A DNA stretch of 64,000 nucleotides from Spirosoma arboris (GTDB lineage: Bacteria; Bacteroidota; Bacteroidia; Cytophagales; Spirosomataceae): positions 124,001-188,000 of the forward strand of contig NZ_WPIN01000003.1 in NCBI RefSeq assembly GCF_009754945.1, given 5' to 3'. Under the pieces are notes generated by a model, which worked only from the letters and a program-made list of their open reading frames with translations, searched no databases and was not told the DNA's origin. The translations under genes and the position numbers were made by a program. This document shows, piece by piece, positions 1 through 8,723 of this stretch; positions within the stretch are counted from its first letter, which is position 1; the number at the start of each line of letters is the position of its first letter.

Positions 1-409
1 TAAGAACAAGATCGGCAACGGTCAACGTCGTTTCAGACTGTAAATGGCCTGTTTGTCGGCGAGTTAACGCCCGCACACGAGCCATGAGAATATCAAACTG
101 AACCGGTTTGACTAAATAATCGTCAGCGCCAACGTCTAAACCCGTCACGATATCCTGAGTCGTGCCCAGGGCACTCAGCATCAGAATTGGCGTTTCGACC
201 CCCTCCTTTCGGAGAGCGGCCACCATATCCTGACCATTTTGACGGGGAAGATTAACATCCGCAATGATCAGGTCATATGGGTAATCGAGCGCCATTCGCT
301 GGCCCATAATTCCGTCAGATGCAATCTGAATATGAAAGCCACTGGCTTCTAATCCTTTCCGGAGAAATCCGGCAATCGACGCTTCATCTTCTACGATGAG
401 TATATGCAT
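1..409 (-). CDS. OmpR-family response regulator, N-terminal part (runs off window)
   Basis: The gene begins at 409 and leaves the window at base 1, so about 136 residues are visible. They form a complete receiver domain: acidic pocket E7-D8-E9, phospho-acceptor D51 in the IIADVNLP segment, the ML-SALG switch region and the YLVKP lysine loop. After it the sequence enters a linker towards what should be a winged-helix DNA-binding domain outside the window. The LTRRQ linker is typical of OmpR/PhoB regulators that act downstream of a membrane histidine kinase. No partner kinase is visible; it may lie beyond the left edge. The class is secure, the output domain is inferred. Confidence 0.85.
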   Translation of the reverse strand, partial: MHILIVEDEASIAGFLRKGLEASGFHIQIASDGIMGQRMALDYPYDLIIADVNLPRQNGQDMVAALRKEGVETPILMLSALGTTQDIVTGLDVGADDYLVKPVQFDILMARVRALTRRQTGHLQSETTLTVADLVL

Positions 410-477
410 AGTGGTAAACGTTGGGGCGAAATTAGAAAAACTTCAGCACCAACGTATCATGGAAAGTATATCCCTTC

Positions 478-553
478 TCTGACAGGATTTACAAAATAAG
501 ACAGGATTCAAGTCACGGGATAAATCCTGCCTTATCCTGTAAATCCTGTCAGA
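478..553. repeat. Foldback repeat, family A (GACAGGATT units)
   Basis: Two arms of about 31 bases, made of near-tandem GACAGGATT-like units, face each other (478-508 and 523-553) and would form a long stem. The same unit and design recur at 2195-2280 and 42999-43066. It lies between the stop of the 630-2003 gene and the start of the response regulator. Confidence 0.8.
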
Positions 554-563
554 AAGAAAAAGT

Positions 564-593
564 AAAGCCCCAATCCAACTGAATCGGGGCTTT
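564..593 (-). terminator. Rho-independent terminator of the glycine-rich protein gene
   Basis: Eight-base arms AAAGCCCC and GGGGCTTT are separated by 14 bases. Read on the minus strand the hairpin is followed by a T-rich run, 36 bases beyond the stop codon at 630. Confidence 0.7.
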
Positions 594-629
594 GACGATA
601 GGGTAATCGCTATACTGATCAATTCTGTT

Positions 630-2003
630 TTACCGACGACCGCCACCACCGTGGAAACCGCCACCGCCATGGAAACCTCCTCCACTAAATCCACCACCCC
701 CGAATGATCGCATACCGCCACCACCCCAAGACTGAGAATGGTAGGTATTGGCGTTCGTTCCCTGGTAACGACCGGGTGATGCTACCCGAGCTCCATTACC
801 AAGGCTACTCGATGATCGGGTGTATTGACCCGCATTGGTTAGCCAGTTAGCTCGTCCATTTCCAAGACCAGTAGTTGGTCCAAACGTCCGGTGAGCCGCA
901 GACATGAAGCCCGCATTACCTGGCGTTAGGATACGGTGTTCGCCCATGTTATGGGTATAGTAGGTATTGAATCGGTTATACAGGTGAGGGTACACATAAC
1001 GACCCGATCCAAAAAACCAGTTTGAGAAACCCAGTGAAGGCAGACCAAACAGAACCATATTGCCACCCAGACCATAATAGAAACCGGTTCCATACCACCA
1101 GGCCGATGGATACCACATTGGTGAAGCATACCAATAAGGGTAGCCAAAGAAGTAAGAATACGGATTCTGGTAATAATACGAGGTATTCACCCAGGCTGGG
1201 TTCGGGTTGATTCCGCTGTTATACCCGTTCGCTTGTGCATAGGCCTGACCAGCCTGCTGCAACTCCTGTCTAGCCTGAGGATCATTGTTTAGCTGGTTCT
1301 GATAGTCAGCCAATTCCTGTTGATTTTGCACCTGTAGGCTATCGTGCAACGCTGTCAGGTCTTTCGTAACCTGATCAGGATTAGCGCGATACGCTTCGCC
1401 CAAACGCGCCGTCTTATCAATCTGATCGGTGAGTTGGGTCAACACATCAGGCATGTCAATCAATTGTCGAAACGCGCTTTGCGTCGGAATGTCCAGCGGA
1501 TTAATCAGGTTATCGAACGCTTGTTGGGCCTGTTGGTTAATGTTATCGACCTGAATCAGATCGGCGTTGTGATGGCGATATAGTTTCCAGGCTGATGTCT
1601 GCAAATCCGCAGGCATATTTTTTGTCAGGTCTTTTACCGTTTGTTCAGTAGACCCCGCAGGCAAGGTAGCCAGAGCATGCAACATGTCGGGATACCGGGA
1701 CAAATCGTAAAACCAGGCTTGCTTATTTTGGCCATACGATTGAATCAGGCTGGCAAAGGCCTGCTCACTGGTTGCTCGTTGCTGTGCCAGAGCAGTGAGG
1801 ACATTAGGCTGTACGCTGGCCAATAAGATCGACCGGCGCACATCGTCGCGATATGGTGCAATAGCCGAGACAATGGTTTGGTCATTAGCAGGTTGCTGAT
1901 CTGGTTCTGTAGTTTGGGCTATGGTAGATTGCCATCCTGCCGACAACAGCCCAAGTGTCAGCACCAGAGCTTTCGTTGGGATGAATTGGATGAACGTTTT
2001 CAT
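630..2003 (-). CDS. Exported protein with glycine-rich C-terminus, function unknown
   Basis: A 457-residue protein with an N-terminal signal peptide ending near the STIAQ segment (about residue 30). Residues 40-250 are polar and helical, rich in Q, L and N, with an opening that resembles DUF3300-type proteins only weakly. Residues 270-350 are rich in Tyr, Trp, Pro and Phe (many YW, WY and YY pairs), and the last 40 residues are almost all Gly with His and Phe. Such Gly/aromatic tails occur in cell-surface or matrix proteins, but I cannot name the function. It has its own terminator downstream and a foldback repeat upstream, so it is probably transcribed alone. Confidence 0.6.
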   Translation of the reverse strand: MKTFIQFIPTKALVLTLGLLSAGWQSTIAQTTEPDQQPANDQTIVSAIAPYRDDVRRSILLASVQPNVLTALAQQRATSEQAFASLIQSYGQNKQAWFYDLSRYPDMLHALATLPAGSTEQTVKDLTKNMPADLQTSAWKLYRHHNADLIQVDNINQQAQQAFDNLINPLDIPTQSAFRQLIDMPDVLTQLTDQIDKTARLGEAYRANPDQVTKDLTALHDSLQVQNQQELADYQNQLNNDPQARQELQQAGQAYAQANGYNSGINPNPAWVNTSYYYQNPYSYFFGYPYWYASPMWYPSAWWYGTGFYYGLGGNMVLFGLPSLGFSNWFFGSGRYVYPHLYNRFNTYYTHNMGEHRILTPGNAGFMSAAHRTFGPTTGLGNGRANWLTNAGQYTRSSSSLGNGARVASPGRYQGTNANTYHSQSWGGGGMRSFGGGGFSGGGFHGGGGFHGGGGRR

Positions 2004-2194
2004 GATTGTCGATAAGGCTATTCGCCTTCTTTTCGAATACAGTTAATTAAGTTAACTGTCAGCAGGCAAGCCCAACTTCGGCAAAAATTCGGAGCGAACT
2101 TAGGTCGCATCTGCCCGTCTTGCTGACTATACAAACAACGTTATATGGGCTAAAGAAGGATTAAAAGGCGGGTTAATGTTTCGTTAAAAAAGCT

Positions 2195-2280
2195 TATTTC
2201 TGACAGAATTTACGGGATAAAGCAGGGTTGATAGGCTCAAGAAAAAATCCTGTTTTATCCCGTAAATCCTGTCAGAAATA
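2195..2280. repeat. Foldback repeat, family A (second copy)
   Basis: TATTTCTGAC at the left end is matched exactly by GTCAGAAATA at the right end, and the inner arms carry the GACAGGATT / GGGATAAA units in opposite orientation. It sits between two divergently transcribed genes, where a terminator would not be expected. Confidence 0.8.
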
Positions 2281-2323
2281 AAACTTGACTAACTTCGGGG
2301 ATTCCGTATTTCTTCAGCAAACT

Positions 2324-3499
2324 ATGACGCTCCCTCTCCTACGTAAATTTACCCTCTATACGCTGGTGCTTGCTATAGTACTAGCCTGCCATCGACCACC
2401 GGCCCAATCAACAACTTATTTTCCGCCTAAAGGTGATAATTGGGCGCACCTGGCTCCCGAAAAAGCGGGCATGCATGCAGCCTTGCTGGATCAGGCCATT
2501 GCCTTTGCCAAAACGCAGGAAACGACCCAGATGACGCCTAATTTCTCGACACAGGAAGAAATTTTCGGCAAGCTTCTTGGCCCAATGCCCACTAGTCGGG
2601 CTGCTACAAATGGTATTGTCCTTCGACATGGTTATATCGTGGCCGAATGGGGCGACACCCAGCGCCCTGACCCGACATATAGTGTCGCCAAAAGTGTGTT
2701 ATCAACGGTTACAGGCATTACCCTAGAACGGGGTATGATTCCTGATGTCCATGATCCGGTAGCGAAACTCATTCATGATGGTGGTTATGAGTCTGAGCAA
2801 AACAAGACGATTACCTGGGAGAATCACTTAACTCAAACCAGCGAATGGGAAGGAACAATGTGGGGCAAAAACAGCGATTTCGTCGGAAAAGAAGCGTTTG
2901 GAAAAGGCGAACGTAAACCCCGAACCCTCCAGAAACCCGGCACTTACTACGAGTATAACGATGTACGTATCAACCGCCTGGCACTCTCGCTGCTTCGCTT
3001 ATGGAAAAAGCCAATCCCAGATGTTGTCCGTGACGAAATCATGAATCCCATTGGCGCTTCCGATACCTGGCAATATATCCCCTACCCAAACGCGGTTGCC
3101 GATATCGATGGCAAACAAATGCCGTCGGTGAGTGGCGGAACCCGCTGGGGTGGTGGATTGCGGATCAACACGCGCGATGAAGCCCGCTTTGGCTACCTGT
3201 TTTTGCGACAAGGGCATTGGGGTAACCGGCAAATCGTCTCGGCCGACTGGGTCAAAAAAGCAACCTCACCAAGTCCATTCGGGCCCGATTATGGTTATTT
3301 GTGGTGGCTTAATACGGGCACAAGTTCAACTGGAAAGAAAGCCTGGCCCAATGGCCCCACCACAAGTTATGCTGCCATTGGCGCAGGCTCAAATACAATC
3401 TGGATAGACCCCGAACACGATATTGTGATTGTATGGCGCTGGCACAACGGAAGTCCAAACGAATTGATTAAGCGTGTACTGGCTGCCGTAAAAGAATAA
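2324..3499 (+). CDS. Serine hydrolase lipoprotein, beta-lactamase/class C family
   Basis: Predicted envelope serine hydrolase of the beta-lactamase-related (class C, PF00144) fold, substrate unknown. The start at 2324 is preferred over an upstream TTG at 2285 because it gives a clean lipoprotein signal: a Lys, a hydrophobic run and the lipobox VLAC near residue 21. The nucleophile motif S120-V-A-K123 is present, and the YEYND segment near residue 210 sits at the usual YxN position. Its 391 residues are normal for the family. Neither the sequence nor the neighbours point to true antibiotic hydrolysis; esterase, amidase or peptidase activity is as likely. Confidence 0.8.
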   Translation: MTLPLLRKFTLYTLVLAIVLACHRPPAQSTTYFPPKGDNWAHLAPEKAGMHAALLDQAIAFAKTQETTQMTPNFSTQEEIFGKLLGPMPTSRAATNGIVLRHGYIVAEWGDTQRPDPTYSVAKSVLSTVTGITLERGMIPDVHDPVAKLIHDGGYESEQNKTITWENHLTQTSEWEGTMWGKNSDFVGKEAFGKGERKPRTLQKPGTYYEYNDVRINRLALSLLRLWKKPIPDVVRDEIMNPIGASDTWQYIPYPNAVADIDGKQMPSVSGGTRWGGGLRINTRDEARFGYLFLRQGHWGNRQIVSADWVKKATSPSPFGPDYGYLWWLNTGTSSTGKKAWPNGPTTSYAAIGAGSNTIWIDPEHDIVIVWRWHNGSPNELIKRVLAAVKE

Positions 3500-3577
3500 T
3501 GAATTGGAATGATGTTTGCCCGAATGCAGCATGGACGCAGGATCGTATTACTGTACTTAACCTAAATCTATAAGTTT

Positions 3578-4813
3578 ATGAACGTTTTCAAGTTTACCTT
3601 ACTATTCTGTCTTGTCGGCATTGGGCAGGCTTTTGCTCAGTCTATTTACCAGGGACCACAGTCCGAAACCCTATTTATAGCAGAGTCTGAAAAGGCATTT
3701 CTAACTGATTTCAAGACGAAATTCAAGGCTGATTTTGACGCAACCAGTCAGTATGCCAAACTGCAAACGGCAGGACTGGATGCGTGGGAAATGGGGCTGT
3801 TTGACGCTCGCAAAGCCCAGTCTACATTTTACAAATCGTATCCGCAGGGTAGTCAATTTTCAGAAGGTTTTCGAAAATATGTTGAAGCCTGTATCCGCTG
3901 GAATTATTGGCACTTGCTACTAGCGTACCCCGTTCTTCGGGGAAATGCGCAGACGGCCCAGGTAAATCTGATATCGCTCCCGTCGGTTATGGTTGAGGAC
4001 TTAACTGCCCTAAACGTCAATGACGAAACCGCTCTACCAGCAGAACCTTATCAGGATTTTCTGTTTTTCTACGTCACTTACTTCAATTCAAAGGCCCGTA
4101 ATTTCGTAAAATACACGCCAGCTGATATCCAGACCAGCATGTCCGACAAAGCTACGTTTGCCCGTCAGCACCTGACAGGCAAGCCGTATCAATACGCTTT
4201 GGCTAGGGTACTGGTCGAAAATTGCGATAAAACTCCACCTTCATCGGTTCGGGAGGTGTTTGGCTTATTGAGCAATACGCCCAGTTCTGCGGGTTATGTA
4301 GCTGCCGTAAAAGCTCGTTGTGGGGAGGTGATGGCTCGAAAAGATGAACCCGTTGTGGCGGCAACAGCAAAAAAGAAGGTCGTAGATCCAAAAGCCTTCT
4401 CGTTTGACAACCAAAATGGGGAGCCTGTTACCCTCGATGAATTTAAAGGGAAAGTGGTTTACCTCGATGTATGGGCCAGTTGGTGCGGCCCCTGCCGGGC
4501 TGAATTTCCGTTTTCCAAACAACTTCAGGAGCGCTTGTCGAAGAAGCAGAAAGAACAAGTTGTATTTCTATACCTATCTATCGACGATACTGAAGAAGTC
4601 TGGAAAAAAGCACTCAATACACTCCAATTACAAGGTGAGCAAGGTTTGTCAAAAGGTGGCTGGAGATCCCGGACCGTACAATATTTTGGTATTCAGGGAA
4701 TTCCGCGCTACATCCTGATCGATAAAAATGGGCAGATCGCCGATGCGAACGCCAAACGCCCTAGTATGACCGATGCCATTCTACAGGATATTGTCAAGCT
4801 AATTGGCGAATAG
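3578..4813 (+). CDS. TlpA-like thioredoxin family protein, exported
   Basis: A 411-residue protein with a signal peptide ending AFAQ. Residues 20-260 are a helical region with no motif I recognise. Residues 270-411 form a TlpA/ResA-like thioredoxin domain with the redox motif WCGPC (about residues 302-306) after the usual VVYLDVWAS strand, and a cis-proline segment GIPRY near residue 376. The family works in the periplasm as a disulfide reductase or isomerase; in Bacteroidota this architecture is common and the specific client is generally unknown. It follows the serine hydrolase by 78 bases and may be co-transcribed. Confidence 0.85.
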   Translation: MNVFKFTLLFCLVGIGQAFAQSIYQGPQSETLFIAESEKAFLTDFKTKFKADFDATSQYAKLQTAGLDAWEMGLFDARKAQSTFYKSYPQGSQFSEGFRKYVEACIRWNYWHLLLAYPVLRGNAQTAQVNLISLPSVMVEDLTALNVNDETALPAEPYQDFLFFYVTYFNSKARNFVKYTPADIQTSMSDKATFARQHLTGKPYQYALARVLVENCDKTPPSSVREVFGLLSNTPSSAGYVAAVKARCGEVMARKDEPVVAATAKKKVVDPKAFSFDNQNGEPVTLDEFKGKVVYLDVWASWCGPCRAEFPFSKQLQERLSKKQKEQVVFLYLSIDDTEEVWKKALNTLQLQGEQGLSKGGWRSRTVQYFGIQGIPRYILIDKNGQIADANAKRPSMTDAILQDIVKLIGE

Positions 4814-4828
4814 AACGAGTTAAACTTA

Positions 4829-5047
4829 TTAACGCGAACTCATTTTCAGATAGAGATCTTCCACTTGTTTTCTTGCCCAGTCTGTTTTGCGTAAAAACGT
4901 CAGGCTTGATTTGATACTGGGATTACTGGTAAAGCAATTTATTCTGATTTTCTGACCTAGCCGTTCCCATCCATAGTGAGCCACCAAGTCTGTCAGAATA
5001 GCTTCGAGTGTTTTTCCATGCAGGGGGTTATTGGCTTGCGTATTCAT
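4829..5047 (-). CDS. VF530 family small DNA-binding protein (DUF2132)
   Basis: A 72-residue protein matching the VF530/DUF2132 family from end to end: NPLHGKTLE near the N-terminus, the HYGWE.LG segment, then [18 protein letters not shown]. The family has a small helical fold described as binding DNA in a structural study of a Vibrio protein; its biological role is not known. It converges on the TlpA-like gene with a 15-base gap and no obvious terminator between. Confidence 0.85.
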   Translation of the reverse strand: MNTQANNPLHGKTLEAILTDLVAHYGWERLGQKIRINCFTSNPSIKSSLTFLRKTDWARKQVEDLYLKMSSR

Positions 5048-5447
5048 ACTACAAACAACGGTTAAAAATCGTAGATCAATTGCATAGTTTATTTTTATCG
5101 GAACGTTAGTTCATAGCGCTAATAGCTTCAGTTGAATTAAAAATCACCAATAGTTACCATTTATCAATTTAAATAAACAATGTCTGCACTAACTTGTGAC
5201 AAATCTAAATACCTACACGTCTAAAGAAGCATAGAACTTATAAGTAAAACTAAGGTCAGGTTTGTATTCTTCTTTTGACATATCAATCAATTGTATTTTA
5301 TTGATTGGCAAAGCAATTGCAGGCAAAATTCACCGAACTACAAACGAAAATTTTCAAAAATACTCAGCACGCATACTATCTTTGAGGTCTGTATCTGCCT
5401 GAATTTTCTATTCGTACCCACCGTAAGGGTTAATTATACTCAATATC
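5048..5447. other. AT-rich intergenic region upstream of the glucosidase
   Basis: About 400 bases without a credible gene, separating divergent genes. A TATCTTTG box at 5377-5384 fits the Bacteroidota TAnnTTTG -7 element and lies 64 bases before the glucosidase start, but no TTG is found at the right distance upstream. No RNA gene or repeat was recognised. Confidence 0.5.
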
Positions 5448-8120
5448 ATGCCTATAGCCGAACGCGAACGCATTTACGAACGAGCCGATAATAAAGGCTG
5501 GAAAAAATGGGGGCCTTATCTTTCCGAACGCGCCTGGGGTACAGTTCGCGAAGATTATAGTCCATATGGGGATGCCTGGAACTTCGTTACCCACGATATG
5601 GCCCGTTCCCGCGCCTATCGCTGGGGTGAAGAAGGTATTGGTGGCATTTCTGACAATAAGGGCCATATCTGTTTCGCACTGGCGTTCTGGAACCATAAAG
5701 ACAATATAATAAAGGAGCGGCTTTTTGGACTTTCGGGACCAGAAGGTAATCATGGTGAGGATGTTAAGGAACTGTACTATTATCTGGACAGTACGCCAAC
5801 ACACTCGTACATGAAGATGCTGTATAAGTATCCGCAACAGGAATTTCCGTATAATCGGCTGATTATCGAAACCATGCGTCGGGACCGTCAGGCTCCGGAG
5901 TTTGAGTTGACCGACACGGGTATTTTTGAGAAAGACGAATATTTTGACATTTTCGTCGAATACGCCAAGGCCGATCAGAACGACTGGCTGGTAACAATTA
6001 CGGCCCACAACCGCTCGGCCAAAGAAGCTCCGCTCACGTTGTTACCAACGATCTGGTTCCGCAATACCTGGTCCTGGGGCTATGAGCAGTATAACACTCG
6101 GCCCATGCTTCACGGCATTGCCAATAATCAGGTTGAGGTGAATCACAAGCAGCTAGGCAAATACAAGCTTTACTGCGAAGATGCCGACGCACTGTTATTT
6201 TGCGACAACGACACCAATACAGAGCGGCTATATGGTCGTCCTAATGTAGCGAAATACCCCAAAGACAGCATCAATAACTACATTACGTCGGGAGGTAAAA
6301 AAGGCTTTATCAATCCAAATCAGATTGGCACGAAAGCGTCTGCGCAATATGTGAGGAAGGTTCCGGCTGGCGAAAGTGTCAGTATCCGACTGCGTTTTAG
6401 CGACCAGACACACTTGACTCAACCCTTTGGCGATTTTGACGACATCTGGAAAAAACGAGTCGTAGAAGCCAATGATTTCTTTGCCAATCTGCAAAAAAAC
6501 GTCACGGATCCTGAGCTAGTGGCTATTCAACGGCAGGCCTATGCCGGTATGCTCTGGAACAAGCAGTTCTATTACTATAACGTAAACGAATGGCTAAAAG
6601 GAGACCCTAAGATGCCTGTACCGTTCCAGGGGCGTGTTTATGCCCGCAACGAATCCTGGCGGCACATGTATACGGCCAATATTCTCTCGATGCCCGACAA
6701 GTGGGAATACCCCTGGTTTGCGGCCTGGGATCTGGCCTTCCATACACTAACGTTAGCACGACTGGACCCGCACTTTGCCAAACGTCAGCTGGCGGTTATT
6801 TTGCGGGAGTACTACATGCACCCGAACGGGCAGATCCCTGCTTATGAGTGGAATTTCGGGGATGTCAACCCGCCCGTTCATGCTTGGGCAACCTGGAAAG
6901 TATACGAAATTGACCGCGACCTGAACGGTGTTGGTGACGTAAATTTCCTGGAACGGGTATTCCATAAGCTATTACTGAATTTTACATGGTGGGTAAACCG
7001 CAAAGATGTATCGGGCAATAACATTTTCGGAGGGGGCTTCCTTGGCTTGGATAACATCGGGGTTTTTGATCGAAGCCAGCCTTTACCCATGGGCGGTCGT
7101 ATTGAGCAGGCCGATGGTACAGGCTGGATGGCTATGTATACGCTCAACATGCTCCGGATTGCCTGCGAGATTTCACTTACGCGGCCCAGCTATCAGGACA
7201 TGGCCAGTAAGTTTTTCGAGCATTTTCTGCACATAGCTTCAGCGATGAATAATCTGGGTCGTCAGAATATCAGCCTTTGGGATGAAGTAGATCAGTTCTA
7301 CTACGATGTGCTGCATATGCCCGACAACAACGCCCGGCTGCTTAAAATACGGTCGATGGTGGGCCTGATTCCACTCTTTGCCGTCGAAATTCTGGACGAA
7401 GCTCTGTTATCGAAACTACCCGATTTCAAACGCCGGGTTGAGTGGGTACTTACGAATCGCCCGGATCTGGCTTCGCTCGTTTCGCGTTGGCACGAACCTG
7501 GTAAAGGCGAAACACACCTGTTGAGTCTATTACGTGGACACCGAATGAAGATGATTCTGAAGCGGATGTTCGACGAAACTGAATTTTTGTCTGATTATGG
7601 TATTCGGGCTCTGTCGAAATACCACGAAAAAACACCTTATCAATTCGAGCTAAATAGCGAAGTTTTTCAGGTGCGCTACGTAGCATCAGAATCTGAAATG
7701 AGCATGTTTGGCGGCAACTCCAACTGGCGTGGCCCTATCTGGTTTCCGCTCAACTTTCCGTTAGTTGATTCGCTATTGAAGTTCTACCAATACTATGGCG
7801 ATGATTTCGAAGTAGAATACCCGACCAATTCCGGGCATGTGATGAGTCTTAAGGAAGCAGCCATGCACCTCACCGAGAGGATTATCAATATTTTCCGGCG
7901 CGACGAAAACGGCCAGATAGCTGCTTATGGTCAGGACAAAAAAATGCAGAACGACCCGCATTTTCAAGGCCTGTATCTCTTCTACGAATATTTCAATGGC
8001 GACAACGGCATGGGCTTAGGTGCCAGTCACCAAACTGGCTGGACAGGCCTGATAGCCGACCTGATCGAATACTGGTATAAGTATCAATCCGAAAGTGTGG
8101 CGATACCTGTCGGGAAATAA
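5448..8120 (+). CDS. MGH1-like/GH63-type glucosidase, cytoplasmic
   Basis: An 890-residue protein with no signal peptide that resembles, over its whole length, the large bacterial glucosidases of the GH63 / mannosylglycerate-hydrolase-like (alpha,alpha)6-barrel group. Recognisable stretches are the N-terminal ERAWGTVREDYS, the central PWFAAWDLAFHT and QIPAYEWNFGDVNPP segments and the late NWRGPIWFPLNF and QTGWTGL segments, typical of GH63-like catalytic barrels. The likely substrate is an alpha-glucoside; the exact one cannot be read from sequence. It is monocistronic, ending inside a long perfect hairpin. Confidence 0.8.
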   Translation: MPIAERERIYERADNKGWKKWGPYLSERAWGTVREDYSPYGDAWNFVTHDMARSRAYRWGEEGIGGISDNKGHICFALAFWNHKDNIIKERLFGLSGPEGNHGEDVKELYYYLDSTPTHSYMKMLYKYPQQEFPYNRLIIETMRRDRQAPEFELTDTGIFEKDEYFDIFVEYAKADQNDWLVTITAHNRSAKEAPLTLLPTIWFRNTWSWGYEQYNTRPMLHGIANNQVEVNHKQLGKYKLYCEDADALLFCDNDTNTERLYGRPNVAKYPKDSINNYITSGGKKGFINPNQIGTKASAQYVRKVPAGESVSIRLRFSDQTHLTQPFGDFDDIWKKRVVEANDFFANLQKNVTDPELVAIQRQAYAGMLWNKQFYYYNVNEWLKGDPKMPVPFQGRVYARNESWRHMYTANILSMPDKWEYPWFAAWDLAFHTLTLARLDPHFAKRQLAVILREYYMHPNGQIPAYEWNFGDVNPPVHAWATWKVYEIDRDLNGVGDVNFLERVFHKLLLNFTWWVNRKDVSGNNIFGGGFLGLDNIGVFDRSQPLPMGGRIEQADGTGWMAMYTLNMLRIACEISLTRPSYQDMASKFFEHFLHIASAMNNLGRQNISLWDEVDQFYYDVLHMPDNNARLLKIRSMVGLIPLFAVEILDEALLSKLPDFKRRVEWVLTNRPDLASLVSRWHEPGKGETHLLSLLRGHRMKMILKRMFDETEFLSDYGIRALSKYHEKTPYQFELNSEVFQVRYVASESEMSMFGGNSNWRGPIWFPLNFPLVDSLLKFYQYYGDDFEVEYPTNSGHVMSLKEAAMHLTERIINIFRRDENGQIAAYGQDKKMQNDPHFQGLYLFYEYFNGDNGMGLGASHQTGWTGLIADLIEYWYKYQSESVAIPVGK

Positions 8121-8175
8121 AGGAAAAACGAAAGCCGGGTTAGTAGCCCGGCTTTCGTTTTTCCTTTATTTCCCG
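8111..8175 (+). terminator. Very long terminator hairpin overlapping the glucosidase stop
   Basis: A perfect 29-base inverted repeat (8111-8139 and 8147-8175) with a 7-base loop. The left arm contains the TAA stop at 8118-8120. The GC-rich core AAAGCCGGG / CCCGGCTTT followed by CGTTTTTCC is a classic terminator; the outer A/T-rich part extends it unusually far. Confidence 0.85.
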
Positions 8176-8215
8176 ACATATTGTTTATTGTTCACTTATC
8201 AGAAATCCAATTACT

Positions 8216-8665
8216 ATGAAATTTAAAATTGTACTTGTTTGGATTACATCGATTTCCATATTGGCAGGCTGTACGACAAAAAAGGAATCGCTCCCAATTG
8301 TTGGAACCTGGGAATTAGTTTCGGCGACAACTACAGAGAAGGATTCTACATTTTCTACATTTGATCCGACCCATAAGATGATTAAAATCATCAATGACAC
8401 GCATTTCGCTTTTTTAAACCATGCGATAGCTCCAAAAAAAGACTCTACAAATGCCTTCTCTGGAGGAGGAGGGACTTACACACTAGCTGACAGCAATTAC
8501 ACAGAACATCTGGATTACTTTATCGATAAAGCCTGGGAAAATAACAAATTCGAGTTCGTTGTTAAGTTCAGTGGTGATACGCTAATTCAAAAAGGCGTCG
8601 AAAAAGTGGAAAAGCTTGGTATTGACCGCGTGATCATTGAAAAATACAAACGCACCACAAAGTAA
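8216..8665 (+). CDS. Small lipoprotein, lipocalin-like domain, unknown function
   Basis: A 149-residue lipoprotein with lipobox LAGC at about residues 16-19. The mature part begins with VGTWELVSAT, the signature opening of lipocalin-like/DUF4488-type domains in Bacteroidota, followed by alternating strands and a glycine-rich turn GGGGTYT. It should form a small beta-barrel on the periplasmic face of the outer or inner membrane, perhaps holding a hydrophobic ligand. It comes after a strong terminator, so it should have its own promoter. Confidence 0.65.
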   Translation: MKFKIVLVWITSISILAGCTTKKESLPIVGTWELVSATTTEKDSTFSTFDPTHKMIKIINDTHFAFLNHAIAPKKDSTNAFSGGGGTYTLADSNYTEHLDYFIDKAWENNKFEFVVKFSGDTLIQKGVEKVEKLGIDRVIIEKYKRTTK

Positions 8666-8723
8666 AATCTGCTTGACGGAGCATTCAGGTAGATTCTATA
8701 GAATCTAAATCCAATCCGTGATA

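Noticed and set aside
2324..3499. Serine hydrolase considered as an antibiotic resistance beta-lactamase
   Set aside because: It belongs to the broad class C-related hydrolases with a lipoprotein anchor; nothing specific points to beta-lactam hydrolysis.
5430..6008. A 192-codon minus-strand open frame
   Set aside because: Antisense to the start of the glucosidase gene; no family resemblance.
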